Shown here: piece after piece, positions 12,845-25,400 of the stretch
How positions within the stretch are numbered: position 1 is the stretch's first letter
Layout: the number at the start of each line of letters is the position of its first letter
Program-made: the position numbers and the translations under genes
DNA from: Lepiota brunneoincarnata
Taxonomy: Eukaryota; Basidiomycota; Agaricomycetes; Agaricales; Agaricaceae
Length of the DNA stretch: 64,000 nucleotides
Direction: 5' to 3'
NCBI GenBank assembly: GCA_023014365.1
Contig: JAEBUN010000006.1
Span: forward strand, 1,302,001-1,366,000
Notes under the pieces: generated by a model
What the model was told of the DNA's origin: nothing
The model's database searches: none
What the model saw: only the letters and a program-made list of their open reading frames with translations

Positions 12845-13301
12845 GTGCTACTAAACTCCGCTCCCAACTATCTGAATGGTGCATAATCGTCACTCCCTAA
12901 TCTCTTTCGACTCCTTTAACCCCACGATTCATTCCTTTCTCCGCACTTGTATTTCTATTCTGACACATACAACTATTTCGACTACCTGCTCTCCGTCTTC
13001 ATTCTTTTTATTTTTGAGATACTGGGGCATTAACTGTTGAATCTTGATTGGTTCGGACACTGTTTCTACTGCTTCTTGATCGATTGGTTTGACGTACCCG
13101 TTCTCTATTATTTTTTTTCTCGTCTTCAACTGAGAATAAAATAGGTTATAATAGCATCCATATTCATTCAACCCCTGCGAGCATCGGTCCGCTAATGCCG
13201 GCTCAAGTCCCGAAGAAAACCCACTGACGAGATGTCAAAAGTTTGCCCAAGTAGAGATTAGTGCCACCAGCTTTTGAGTTCAGCCATCCACTGCTTAATC
13301 T
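12845..13301. other. Intergenic, AT-rich
   Basis: No gene is recognised. It holds the 3' flank of the upstream gene and the promoter of the gluconokinase gene. Confidence 0.4.
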
Positions 13302-14275
13302 ATGACCGCGACGTCGATCAACATACCGCTACACTCGGAGTCGGATGTAAGCAGGACCACACCGCAGAGCGTGTTCATCGTGGTTATGGTGAGTTATATT
13401 TCGCTGTCTCTCTTACCCACCTTCGCACTTGGTGCGTGTGCGGCACCAGACATATACGGTCGTGATCTTGGGTCCCGTATATGCCCAGCCAAAGTGAATG
13501 CTGAGAGATAGGGTGATGGGCAAATGATTTCCATCTTTCCCCCTGGCTTCTCTTCGTCCCCACCCACCGCATCCTGATCTCGCGCGCGCGCGTGCGCATA
13601 TATACATCTCCGTGCCTATTGACGGCGTTAACGCGATACGTAACAGGGCGTTAGTGGGACTGGCAAGTCTACATTGGGCAATGCACTGGCCAAGGAGCTC
13701 GGCCTGCCATATGTGGAGGGAGATGATCTACATCCAAAGGCGAATATTGACAAGATGACGAGCGGCGTGCCTTTGACTGATGAAGATAGAGTGCCTTGGC
13801 TGGAATTGATCAGGACCGCAGCGGAAAGCGAGAGTCACCGGGCTTCGATGTCCCCTGGCGGAACGTCGGATTTGGGACGGAGGAGCGGGGCTGTGATTCA
13901 CTTGTTCTGCGCTGAAGAAGTGTTATCGGGATATATTGCGGGGGAAGGCCGGGCGCTCTGCCACTTCTCCGGCTGAGCGATCTCCGCATGCTGAGCGTTT
14001 GTCAACTCCGGATGAAGGAGTGCTTTCGACTTTTTTTGTGTGGATTGATGGATCCGAAGGAGGTATTGCAGGAGAGGATGGAGAAGAGAGAGGGGCACTT
14101 TATGAAGGCTTCGATGTTGGAGAGTCAGCTGAAGGCACTGGAAAGCCCGGAGGGGGAGGAAGGTGCGGTGACTGTGCCATTGAAAGCAAATACTCAGGAA
14201 CAAGTTCGAATTGCAATCGAGAAGTTGGGTACTTTCTTACCTGGACTGACGACGGCGACGTTGGAAGAGCATTAG
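13302..14275 (+). CDS. Gluconokinase (two apparent frame breaks)
   Basis: Gluconokinase phosphorylates D-gluconate to 6-phosphogluconate, feeding the pentose phosphate pathway. The first exon begins MTATSINIPLHSE and ends QSVFIVVM. After an intron (about 13389-13648) comes the P-loop GVSGTGKSTLGNALA. It is followed by the substrate-binding block EGDDLHPKANIDKMTSGVPL, TDEDRVPWL, CSALKKCYRDILRGKAG, LSTFFVWIDG, PKEVLQERMEKREGHFM and KASMLESQLKALESPEGEEG, all diagnostic of the thermoresistant-type family. Two +1 breaks are needed: near 13897 (GATTCACTTG) and near 14045-14055 (between VWIDG and PKEVL). Either the assembly carries two extra bases or the gene has recently decayed. Conservation on both sides of each break favours sequence error. 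Confidence 0.75.
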
Positions 14276-14444
14276 CTAGACTCCTTTAAATTAATGTTAT
14301 GTATGTATAAACTTAACTGGATCCCCCCCCTATTCAGAGGATACACAGCCGCAACGACGATCGGCAAACGCCGATGGGCGACGCGTTGATCAAGGTGACG
14401 CGTCAGTCATCCTGATCTGTGCATTCTCCCTCATCTAACACACC

Positions 14445-15633
14445 ATGGTACGTCTACCGTTCTCTGCTACCTACTGTAGCACCATATGACGAATGAGGTA
14501 CCTCTAGGCTCGGCGATATGACAGTAATAACCCATACATACCGTTCAAAGCAATTGCAATTAACTAATTTGATATCTAGGCCGCACAACTATCTTCTCGC
14601 CTGAAGGTTTGTCTATCCGCTTTTTATTCTGTGTGCTTTCGGAATAATTGGGATGGTGTCTAAGGGCGTTTGTATCAAAGTAATACACTCTTGCAGCAAG
14701 TGCGAAAACCGTCTAATCTCTCTTCCCAGTCGAATATGCCATGGAGGCCATCTCACACGCCGGCACCGTTCTTGGTGTTCTGGCAAAGGACGGTGTCGTC
14801 CTAGCAGCGGAAAAGAAGGTCACAGGAAAGCTCCTCGATCTGTCTGGAGCCATAGACGGAGGGTATGGTGGTAGTGGGGAGAAGATCTTCCTTCTCAATG
14901 CGTGCGCCCTTTTCTTTCCTTCCTATTTTCATAAGCCTGAGGGTCCGTGGGGGATAGGAATGTAATAAGTGGTGTGGCAGGTCTCACGGCCGATGCAAAT
15001 TCACTGGTAAACTATGCACGGTCGGCGGCACAGCGGCATTTGCTAGCCTATAACGAAGATATACCTGCCGAGCTGTTGGCACAAAAGATGTGTGATTTGA
15101 AGCAAGGCTACACCCAGTTCGGAGGTGCGTTTTATTTTCTCGGGAAATTCTTTCGGTCGGGGTTTGTGTTGAAGGAGGCGATTATTCAGGTCTTCGGCCA
15201 TTTGGTGTGTCGATACTGTATGCCGGCTACGACCCACACTACCGGTTTCAGCTCTACCACTCCGACCCATCTGGGAACTATTCTGGCTGGAAGGCGACAT
15301 GTATTGGTGCCAATAGCGGAACGGCGCAGAGCTTGTTAAAGCAGGAGTACAAGGATGACATCACAGTGAAGGAGGCGATCGGATTGGTTCTTAGGACGAT
15401 GAGCAAAACGATGGATAGCACGACCTTAAGCAGTGAGAAACGTATGTCTTTACCCACAATATTTATGATTGTCACTGATGATGGCTCGTTCAGTGGAATT
15501 TGCTGTATTGACGCTCGACCAGAAGACCGACATACCCAAAGCTAAGATTTATCGACCTACAGAAATTGACGCATTGCTTCAGACAGAGGGCCTGATAAAG
15601 AAGGACGAGGACTCTGAGATGAGGACAACATAA
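14445..15633 (+). CDS. 20S proteasome subunit alpha type-4, microexon-rich 5' end
   Basis: An outer-ring subunit of the 20S proteasome (PSMA4; yeast Pre9). The N-terminus is assembled from very small exons: ATG alone (14445-14447), 16 nt (14508-14523), 27 nt (14580-14606) and 15 nt (14665-14679). Together with the next exon they give [20 protein letters not shown] then [18 protein letters not shown], the family consensus. Later exons give [41 protein letters not shown] then [32 protein letters not shown] and [14 protein letters not shown]. All joins use GT-AG and keep frame. The stop is TAA 15631-15633. The 15-nt exon encodes GRLYQ, without which the alpha-subunit signature would be interrupted; this supports the microexon model strongly. 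The gene is convergent with the copper transporter. Confidence 0.93.
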
Positions 15634-15797
15634 TGTCCGAATTCCTTGTTCTTTTTTTTTGTATTTCTACCTCAGGCAATCACAATACACCCGCTTTTCA
15701 AAGCTAGTTGTGGAACAAGGAAAGATACTAAAGCTAGGAGAGACTAGAAGCACGAGAAAACGAAGTGCTACCGTACCAGAAGGCAGAAAAATAAATG

Positions 15798-16572
15798 TTA
15801 GTGGCAAGCCATTCCTTTGCCGTTAGTCGAATCTCCGAGGACGGCATCCGTATCCATTGTTGAGCCGAAGATGAAATGACCGAATGCAGCTCCCAGAATG
15901 ACAGCGAGGATGAGATACGCCTGAAGAACGTCAGTGTAATGAAAGATCGATCCAGGGTCGCTTACATTGTATGTCATGAACACCAACATGAGGAAGAAAG
16001 AAAGGAAGACAGTCGCGCCGTAAAGTCCCGCTCTAAGTAACCTTGGGATAAGGGGGAACCCGTGTCCTGGATTGTGGATGTGAATAATCGATTACACCTG
16101 GGGTTACGAAGGGGATGGGGGGGGGGACTCACCCGATTAAATGTAGCTTCATGCGACGTCCGTTCATTAATCCCGAGTCTTCATGATCACGTTCTGGTGA
16201 AGTACGACTGCTAGGCAACCGGACTCTGTTCTTGCCTTTGGACCTCAGGGAAAGTGCGAGTTCGTGATCAAAGCGGCGAGAAAAGAGACGGAGGTATTCG
16301 TAGAAGACGCCGAGAGCGACGATGGCGAAGAAGGAGAATACGAAGGCGGTCGTAGAGGTTATAGTGCCAGCTGCGAAAGACGATGCAGGTGTCGATCACG
16401 TTGGTATTCCTATTTGGCAGGGGTTAATTAGCTTTTGTGGGTTTTTTTTGGTCAAGATTGGAGGAAGGGGTCCATACCAGAGCATGTCCATTGTACATTG
16501 GTTGGGCATGGGCATATGGCCGCCGTGGTCGTGGACATGCATACTGTGATCGTGGTGTTGGTGGTGATCCAT
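15798..16572 (-). CDS. CTR-family high-affinity copper transporter
   Basis: CTR proteins import Cu(I) as trimers at the plasma membrane. The start ATG at 16572-16570 opens a His/Met-rich extracellular N-terminus (MDHHQHHDHSMHVHDHGGHM, then PMPNQCTMDMLW) typical of copper-binding ectodomains. After an intron, NVIDTCIVFRSWHI leads into TM1 (FVFSFFAIVALGVFYEYLRL). A basic cytosolic loop follows (RRFDHELALSLRSKGKNRVR). TM2 is AGLYGATVFLSFFLMLVFMTYN and contains an MLVFMTYN motif corresponding to the family's MxxxM selectivity element. After another intron, TM3 is AYLILAVILGAAFGHFIFG with the GxxxG-type packing motif. The C-terminus ends GKGMACH, close to the usual Cys-His metal-binding end. The stop is at 15798. 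The frame is intact. Confidence 0.9.
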
Positions 16573-16797
16573 GGCCTTGTGTGAGTGTAAAGATAGCCGC
16601 TGTCGGCGTGTCATCCACTGAAGTGTGCTGTTTGAATCGGGGTCCATTAACAAATATCAGAGTCCCATACTGGGCAACTGGCGCTTCAGACAATACAGCT
16701 CTTGAGCGCTTGGCAGGGTCGTGCTCCTTCACCCACAGCACTCCACAGAGCATGCCATTGAAATCGATCTTCTCACTCACAAAGAAAAAGCCAAAGC
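16573..16797. promoter_or_regulatory. Divergent promoter between copper transporter and NACHT gene
   Basis: About 225 bp separate the two start codons in head-to-head orientation. No obvious TATA box or copper-response element was identified by eye. Confidence 0.35.
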
Positions 16798-18960
16798 ATG
16801 ATCCCAGTCACGGACGAACTCAGTTCGCCCTCGATGATCAGCACCGATCGACGGGGGATGGGGGATCACGCTCAGCAGGTATGCTGCGTCCGCTGTGGCC
16901 ATTACCGCTCTGACTTATGAACAGGTGCAGCACCATCCGGAATCCTCCAAGGAGCAAACAGATTCGTGATGCAACAGCCGACCTTCATGGATAGCCCCAC
17001 AATCATTCAAAATATTGATAAAGGAAGACAAGGTAAATACTCATTGAACTGCGCCAGATATTTGCAAACGACTTCACCCCATAGTGCTTGAGATTCTGGT
17101 TGTTGAGGCAATCTCGGATGCAGGGATGGACTCTTCCGCTCGCCATCCTCCACCCCTATGCCATCCCAGAACGCGTGTCAGGCTCACTCACGACATCGAG
17201 GCCTGGGTGGAAGATGAGGATTCCAAGCGATCCTGGAACATGCTCTGGCTCTACGGTCCAGCCGGCGTCGGGAAATCAGCTGTCGCTCAAACCATCGCTG
17301 AGCACTTTGCTGAGCGTCGCCGTTTAGGCGCTGCATTCTTCTTCTCGAGACCCGCTAAGAGGAATGATCCCAAGCGTGTCTTTATTACCATTGCATATCA
17401 AATTGCAGTGCGTATACCGCAGTACAAGCAGCTCATTAGCGAGCTTCTGGTAGATGAGCCTGACCTGCTGAGGAAGGCTCCACGTATCCAGTTCAAGAAG
17501 CTCATTGTCGAGCCTATGTCTACATTGCGATTAGGAGAAGCCATTGTTGATTGTGTTGGACGGATTGGACGAATGCGAGGGCGAAGATGTACAATGCGAG
17601 ATCATCGAGCTTATCAACAGTTCCGTGTGCTCCATCACCCCGCTCCCAATCTTGTGGATGATCTGCAGCAGGCCAGAAGCCCACCTCAGGAAGATGCTCA
17701 CTAGAGTAGACTTCGAACTCCATTGTTGGAAAGAGGAACTCCCTGTTGATTCTGAGGAATCACGCGGGGATGTTGCTTTATATATCCGTGAAGGATTCAA
17801 GGATATTCACGAGAAATACCGGGACTGCGTCGATGAGGCTGCTGATGGATCGTGGCCACCCGACGACAAGGTCTCCCAAATTATTGATGCGGCTTCCGGG
17901 CTCTTCATCTTTGCCTCGACAATTCTCAAGTTCATCGGCGACTCGACCTCTGCCAATCCAGAAGCGCAGCTCAAGGTGGTCATGTCGCTCGTGAATTACT
18001 CTCGGGTGATTGGCGCGCGCAACCCGATGGAAGCGCTTGACCTTCTATACACACGAGTACTTTCCGAGGTCCCTCCCGACACTCTACCCGTAGTTCTGAA
18101 AGTACTGCACCTTCTTCTGTCTGGCTTTAATGAGAACCTGAAAACATCCCCGGTGCAAGTGTTGTGTAATGTTCTCGGAGTCAGCCGCAGCGAATTTTAT
18201 AGCGCGTTCCGGAAGCTGCATTCGGTGTTGGACATCCCATCGCCTGAAGACGCTTCAAAACAACCTCTGCGATTTTTTCACGCGTCTTTTGGGGATTACC
18301 TTGTGGACTCTGTTCGTTCAAGGATTTACTCCCTTGATCCACCAAAGATAGCTCTTGAAACTGCAAAGGGCTGTCTCGAACACCTCACTTCGCCTTCGAG
18401 TCTACAAACCACAAAACCATGCCGCCTGACGTGGCCAGTGTCAGACGGAAACCGGGCCCGACTTTCTGGCATAGTCCGCGATACCGCACTTGACACCATA
18501 CTTGCCGCATGCCCAAAGATTGGCGATTCCGCGGACAGCGTACTCCTTGGCATGATGAAAGATATCGATTTTAGGTTCAAGCTTGGTGGCTATGTAAGAT
18601 TGGAGGACTTTGAGCCTTTTAGACGATGGCTCATGTCATTGGTATGTTCTTGTTGTGGTGATGAGTCTGTTAGATCTTAACCTTTGGAACGTTTTCCAAC
18701 CGTAGACACGGCTCCCCGAGCTGGATGAGGTTATAAGATCGAAAAGGAAGTTCAAAGGGGACTATCGGGGCACGTTTTGTGTGATGAATGACCACGAGGT
18801 GAACATTACATTCGACATCTGTAACGGGTGGCACTCATCTGTTTCAATTAGCTTTTACCCATAGGTCACTCAACCTAGGCGCGATTACTTCCTCATAGGC
18901 TATGAACAAAACACCGTCATCGCGGTGTCATCCGGGGTCGTATCGTTTCTCTCATCGTGA
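16798..18960 (+). CDS. NACHT-domain NTPase (fungal NLR-like), no C-terminal repeats
   Basis: STAND-class NTPases of this type act in fungal non-self recognition and cell death. Proposed first exon: MIPVTDELSSPSMISTDRRG from ATG 16798; the exact first splice is uncertain. Next come GILQGANRFVMQQPTFMDSP and then DSSARHPPPLCHPRTRVRLT, the usual run-in to NACHT in Agaricomycetes. Walker A is WLYGPAGVGKSAVAQ at about 17250-17295 and Walker B is LLIVLDGLDECEG at about 17550. The helical part follows (SGLFIFASTILKFI, KVLHLLLSGFN, FFHASFGDYLVD). Two 3' introns lead to a stop at 18958-18960. No WD40, ankyrin or TPR repeats follow, so the protein ends soon after the NACHT-associated helices. A single extra base near 17530-17536 breaks the frame between Walker A and Walker B. 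Confidence 0.8.
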
Positions 18961-19394
18961 CTTCAGAGACCGCGACATACTAGACGTGGTGCGAAGGTTC
19001 AACGTTCAACAATTGAGCTTTGTGATGATGGAAAGGATTCGATGCGTGGGTAAAACTCCAGGTTCGAACATAGTTTACAATATTCTACTTTTTCCTTGGA
19101 GCTACTCGACTACTCGGTGCCCTTCCCATTGCTTGTTCATACGCTACAGACAGGGCATTGTTCTTGCACCGTCGTCTGCCGCAGTTGTGATATTTGCAAT
19201 GTATGTTTTTCGTTGGAGACATCCCGGTGTTGTGGCTGCAGCTCTTCTGCAAGTAACCAGCAAGGACAGGGAAATCCCAAGAGCGCTGCCGAAGATTCGA
19301 GGAGGAGTATGTTCTTCGATTCATTTCTTTCACGATGCCGCCGATGGGTCGACATTTCATGCAGCTCAGGACGAGATATTCGCACCATCCGGAA

Positions 19395-20194
19395 TGAGCT
19401 AGTTCGACTTGAAGATATGGTACAGAGACTCCAGGAGCAACCCATAACTCTGCTGCAGAGGCTCAATAACATACGTTCGTCGATCCGCGTCCTCTCGCCA
19501 GAGGCATTGGAAGGCGTTTTCGAATATGCGTGCCCTCCAGTCATCGTCTTCAAGCCAGAAATTTAAGGCGGTCTCATTTTTCACTCCGATCCACAGGGGG
19601 CCCTGTCTCAATTTCACCACAAATTCCTCTCACTCGCGAGTGTTTCTCCTAGTCCTTACCATCCAGGGCTCATAGTGTCCGGCTGCACGTCGGTGCATTC
19701 AGCTAGCAGCACCGCAGACTCTCACTTGGGAACATGACATTGAGGCTGGGGGTATCCTGGTGAACACGGAGGTTGAACAGACAGCTTGTACAACGCATAC
19801 TCTTTGGCACGCCGTTCGTCTGGCTTACGCTCTTTCTTGGATGGCCATCTTTTTCAGGCAGATCCTTAAATAGTCCGCCTCCGTTCAAGAGGTTGTTGCA
19901 GCAATGATGGTCACAGTGCGTCTGCGGTGCTTTGTGCACTTTGTCTCCGCTGGGATGGTGGTGGGATTACGTACCTTCCTTCCCTCAAGTTCTTAGCCAT
20001 TATTGGCCCCTATTCTGAATTCAAAGGCCCTCCATTTGATCGCGGCGTCTCTTCCCGAGTCTGGAGCTCTACAAGAGAAGGTCCATTGTCCAAGCTTTCT
20101 TCTCACCGTCAAAGTACGCCGCTATTACACTACGAATGGGATAGTTGAAGAGATGTCCGGGGTGATTCGAACTTTCCTGCAGGGTATAGAGTAA
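19395..20194 (+). pseudogene. Decayed F-box-like sequence
   Basis: An open stretch reads NELVRLEDMVQRLQEQ, TLLQRLNNIRSS and VLSPEALEGVFEYACPP. This resembles the coiled segment plus F-box start (I..LP.E.L..IF) of the expanded Agaricomycete F-box families. Downstream, plausible continuations (MAPILNSKALHLIAASLPES, EEMSGVIRTFLQG) are scattered over three frames with many stops and no consistent splice sites. It is best read as a relic; family assignment is weak. Confidence 0.3.
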
Positions 20195-21641
20195 CTCTTG
20201 AAAGACCAAGCAAAGTCGACTGCTTTCGCCATCTTGGTGCTACAAAGCTTGTATGGAGGAGAGCTACGGGGAAGGACTCTTTGTTGTACAGCCAGCCACG
20301 GCGCGATTGCCTTGATTGTGCATTTCTATGCAATTTTGACCCTCTGCAAATCTCTGTACATATGCCCGGTCGTTAATTTTATATGATCATCCTCTGTTGG
20401 ACAAGGGTTATTCCTTCGCGGTGAATAAATTATTGCCACAGGTGATCAGGGAGGCGGAGTAGCCCAGCTCGACGCCGTCGAAATATCTAACAGCATAGGC
20501 TACAAACAGTTGGCTCCGTCTGCAGCCTGAGCCTCATGCAGCGGTGACCAAAGAAAACCTGTCTCCAGTGGGTGGGCTCGAGCATCATCGTCACCATCCG
20601 AGAAACTCGAAATCAATAACTGTAAGAGAATGGTGAACAGCCCTTCATACACAAACATATAAATATTATAACCTACCACGTTCTGCATCTCTCTTGATTC
20701 TAACTCCCGCCCACAATAATGGATGTGCGGTCGCGTGCTTGGCTGGTGGTCGCTCGAACGTCAAAGAAGCTCTACCCCTCCCACACTCTTCGGTGGCTCT
20801 CCTTCGAAGAAGTACTCGGGGATACACGAAAGAGCCCAGCGAGTGCTATCTCTTCAGAAATTTTTGTAATCTTCTCGAGCCTTATCTCCGGTTAGTGCAG
20901 ATCTTGCCAAAGTCCGACATATGTCGCGTTCGGCTCATGCACATGAGTATTGGCTCCCAATCGTTTCCTGAGGCTCTCAAGAAGGTAAGGCAGCAACTGA
21001 AGATTTGCAAGGAGGGCTCGCAGTTCATTTTTGTGTATTGGAGTCCGATGGTAAGGAATTCAGTCTGAATCCCTGAGAACCTCAGCCCGGTGCTGACCTC
21101 TCAGAGGTTCATCCTAACCCTCCCACCCGGGACGTTCGAGCCAGTATAACGGGCTTGCAAACCGATAGAAGGAACGACAATTCATCATAGTAGGTCGGGG
21201 GTCTCGTTGGCCATTTTGACGCCGACAACTGGAATTAAACTGTTAGATAGTGGAAATGACCACTGAAGGTACCGCTGGAAATGTGAGCTTGAGGGCTGGG
21301 ACTGCCTTGGTACATCAATATTTCATTCCTTCTGGGGAGTGAGCTCTCTCATCCGCCCTCGCTTCTTGGGGATGTTACAGCTCTTTGGACTGAACTGCGA
21401 AAGACCTCACGCGGGAACAGAGGGGTAGCAGCTAGCTTGAAGCCTTGAAGGCCGCTACCATGAGCCTTTGTGGTGTGTGGGTGCTGTTTGCTTCCGTTGG
21501 TATAAGTACATGGAAGCGAATATTAGAGCAATATAAGCGAAACAAAGCCTGTTTCACTCGTCGAGAAGCCAGTTATTCTCTTTCACCAGTAGTTCTCTCT
21601 CCAACAGGTATTTACCTGTAGACAGTGTGACATGGACCGTT
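20195..21641. other. Intergenic; no supported gene
   Basis: A short frame at about 20719 (MDVRSRAWLVVARTSKK) is open for some 60 codons but lacks domain or splice support. The rest is AT-rich with many stops. TATA-like ATATAAG occurs near 21530. Confidence 0.35.
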
Positions 21642-22259
21642 TTATGCCAAAGACAACGACTTGCCTTCCTTGTATTTCTGCGAGTAATCTGCAGCCTTGT
21701 GGTAATACCATCCTATCTTCGTGTTGCACCCCATGCAATAAGCATCTGCAACGGTGTGTACCCCGGTCCTATAATGGTAGCGCAGAGCTTGATAAAACGC
21801 GGGAGGGTTTGTGGTATGCCAGAAGGCTTACAGCAGGGCGCGATCTTCTCTCCGACCTAACTTGACGTTTATCGCGGAGTGCATCAAACTGGAGGATGGA
21901 GAGTAAGATCAAGAGACTGACAGTGAACAGAAGCTATAATGACATACAATCCTCGACCGTCGCGACCAGAGAAAGTCTTGCTAATCGTTTCGTCTTGCAA
22001 TGCCTAAGGGGAACGTTGGTTTAGGCTGCATTAGGGGATATGGAGGAGGGGAACTCACAATGACTGCAGAACACTTTGAGCAAATGTAGGTCGGTTGTCC
22101 ATCGTATGCAAGGACTACTTGAGTCTTTGTATCAGCAGTAGGAGAGAATGCGTTGGACGCCATAGTGTCCAAGCTACTCAAGGCAGCCGAGCCATCTGCA
22201 GGAGGAGAGGAGCTGCCAGGGGAGACAAATTGGGAGACCTCTTCTAGGGTTAGGGTCAT
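21642..22259 (-). CDS. Yippee-family zinc-binding protein
   Basis: Yippee proteins carry a small Zn-binding beta-tent fold (related to Mis18 and cereblon) and have poorly defined nuclear roles. The gene runs from ATG 22259 to stop TAA at 21644-21642. Exon 1 (22259-22059) has a Ser-rich extension and then LAYDGQPTYICSKCSAVI with the first CxxC pair. Exon 2 gives ALQDETISKTFSGRDGRG. Exon 3 gives HSAINVKLGRREDRALL. Exon 4 gives TGVHTVADAYCMGCNTKIGW with the second CxxC pair, then YYHKAADYSQKYKEGKSLSL. All joins are GT-AG and in frame. The highly conserved His after CSKCSA in many family members is Val here. The plus-strand frame at 21627-21865, which looks like a small Cys-rich protein, is only a shadow of exons 3-4. 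Confidence 0.88.
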
Positions 22260-22400
22260 GTTATTTCAGAACACGACATCTTTCGTTCGCTCGCTCACTT
22301 ACTCATCCACCCTACCTACGGCGACGTGTGCTGGCTTTGGACTGGTCTCTTGAGCTGGCGAGGACACTAGATAGCGACATCCAGGACCAGTTGATACTCC
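22260..22400. promoter_or_regulatory. 141-bp divergent promoter, Yippee / VPS53
   Basis: The two start codons face away from each other across 141 bp, so the genes must share most of their upstream control region. No clear TATA box is seen; C/T-rich patches are present. Confidence 0.5.
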
Positions 22401-25400
22401 ATGCACAGCAATGAACTACCTTACGAGGTGATTCTGGCCATTCAGCGGGTGTTAGAGGCCCCTGCAACCGAAGAGGCGGATCAACTAGATGGGGTGTCGC
22501 AAGATTTCAATCCTGTGACTGTATTGAATGACCTTTTTCCCGATGGTGCGCCCCGAAATTCTGTTTGCGGGTTTAGACTCATCCATCGGTTGCAGAGGCT
22601 TCATTAGCACATATAGATTCCGTAAATCAGAAACTCAACGAGACGCAGGAGAAGCTGCAGAAGGAGATAGAGGAACTGGAACTAGAGTTGAAGAAGAACC
22701 AAGACCCAGAGCATATGACGTTGATCCAGGAAATGATTTCTGCGAGTGTGCAATTCCAACGATTTTATTGTCCGTATTTACAGTTTCCCCCTAGGATTTG
22801 CTTGGTCCAGATGTCCCGCATACGAGAGAAGGCTACAGAATCAGAGGCTGTAGTCAGGAATATTACCAAGGATATTCAAATCCTGGATCTTGCGAAGAAG
22901 AACCTGGTTTTGAGTATGACTATTTTGAGACGGTTGCAAATGCTGGGTTTGTATTCACCCTCTGCGGTTTTGTATGTGTATTAAGTCTCTTTCAGTTAAT
23001 GCCATGTCACAGTTGCAGGACTACATCAAGGAGAAGCGGTACAAGGAAGTGTCCGAATCTTTGGCGGTGCGTAAACACACGCATATGCCCCCATGGTTAA
23101 AGGGTAGAATGCTCAACAGGCCTCCCCCCGTAGACCGTGAAGGATATATCTGCCACATTCAGGCAATACACTTCTGTTCAACGGATTTCTCGCGTGTGGG
23201 GGCAAATACAGGAGATACACGGAGAGTTGCGTACGCAGCTCGATGCTGATTTTGATGCTTTGTACGTTCTCTCTTCCCTTCTTGCCTCCACCGCCGATAT
23301 TCACAAAGATTCAGCTTTTTACAAGACCCTGCGAGACAAGTCAAGCCTGCACTGATATCAGAAGCTTGCCTCGCTGTGGACGTCCTTGGGTCAGACTTCC
23401 GCTCACACCTCATAGATCGTTATGTTGCCCTCGAGTTGAAGGAGTACCGCCGAATATTCCGAACAAATGACGAAGCAGGGCAGCTTGGACAACATCTCGA
23501 GGCGGTTTGCGTGGTTCCGTCGTTTGATACAGAATCACGAGATCGAGCAGGGGAGAGCATTTCCACCCAATTGGAAAGTCGGATGGTTTCTGTTAGCAAA
23601 GTTTACAGAAATCACTAGGTGGGTAGGCAACTTGGGCGACTCCTTCACTGAGATATTGAGAAGTCTTTTCCAGGGATGACTTTGCTGCTTTGCTTTCCAA
23701 AGCCTCTTCTTCCCTTACTGTCAAGTCCTTGTTGGATAATCTACAGCAGACCGTTGAATTCGAGATTTCGATGGCTAAGAAGTGGGCGACGCCTGTGAGT
23801 TTGTCTACCTACGTATGATTCTCGAAACGAAGCCGACACTCTGTCAGTTTGTGGAAATTCTGAAGTTCACTAGTAGGACCAATCAGCCACAAAAAGCCAT
23901 CTCTACGGCGTTCGAACCGCACCTAAGCATTTTCGTCGATGCGCAGGACAAGTGGGTGCCCATTCCACGTCACTTCTGATGTAACTCACGAGCGGATAAC
24001 ATTGGCTAGGGTATTAGCTGAGATGCTTGCTCCCCATCGAAAGAAGGGCAAGGCTCCACCTCGAGCGTCTCTTGAAACAACATCGACGGAGGACGGCGAA
24101 AAGGATGACCAAGCAATAGCTGTCCTCCCCTCTTCTACGGAGCTTTTTTACTTCTATGGACAGAGTCTGGATCAGTGTGCAAAACTGTCCACTGGGCAGG
24201 CACTGTTTGATCTATGCAATCTACACAAGAAGTGGCTCAGGATTTATGCGGGTATGAATCACTTGTTATCTGCTCGATTGGTCCGCTCAGGATTTGTTCC
24301 AGAGGAGGTGTTATCTTTGAACGCTCCCAAGCAGCGGTGAGTTTCTCTCGCAGGAGTGCTCACCTCACTCTCATCCCTCCTTAGGGCTGCACGCAAATCC
24401 ACAGATTCGCGATATGATGTCGGCGAAATCAAACGAGCGTGTTTGATCATCAATACTGCAGATTACTGTCAAACAACAGCATCTGGGGTACGACCTGATC
24501 CCACCACTCATTCTGAAGCTTACCAATGCAATTCAGTTGGAAGAGAAAATTAAAGAAAAAATAAATGATGACTTTAAGGAGAAAGTGACACTGCAGAATG
24601 AGCATGATCTCTTCGTCAGGTGATTCTCCACTTGTCAAGATGGATCTTGGTGCCGAAAATAACTTCCGGTGTCTTTTATAGTGTCATTTCGGCAGCCATT
24701 ACTGCGTTACTCCGCGAAGTAGAAAACGCCACCGATGTGTACTTCACTACCATGTCACGTTCGACATGGTCAACCTTGAATCAAGTTAGCGGACAGTCAC
24801 CCTATATCGACGACTTGGTCAAGGCCGTTGAGCAAGTGGTTGAGGTGATCAAACCATCGATGGAACAGAAGAAGTACCTGCGTAACTTCTTGGACAAAGT
24901 CTGCAGGTGTGCTTCTATCTTCGCTCTTCTCAGGGTTCCCCTTGAAACAATTCTAAAAAAAATGCCTCTAGTTTGATCTTGGTCAAATTCATGAACGCAC
25001 TTGTGAGGAGCCGACCTTTGAAGGAGATCGGTGCGGAGCAGGTGCGCAGATTCGAGCACTTCTGGCATGATCACGCTAGAACTGATGCCCGATGTCGATC
25101 AAGCTTTTGATAGACCTCCAGGTGGTGAAAGGGTACCTTACCAAGATGCCTGGAGAGAGTCTGGTGACGCAAGTGTATGTCAATTTCGCATCCCCATCTG
25201 ATATCCTTGGCACCATGCGGATTCTCATCATTTCGGCTGATAGCTACACCAAAGCGCTTACGAAAACGACCACACGTCTGGAAGCCCTGCTGAAAGTCAT
25301 CGTGACACCGGTGGTTCGTTGATATCATTGATTACAGATATAGCAAACAGGCGCTAACCACGGACGGTAACTGTTGTGGCATTACAGGATCCAAAAGAGA

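Noticed and set aside
21627..21865. Plus-strand frame that looks like a small Cys-rich protein
   Set aside because: It is the antisense of the last two Yippee exons, whose CMGC motif, splice sites and stop fit perfectly.
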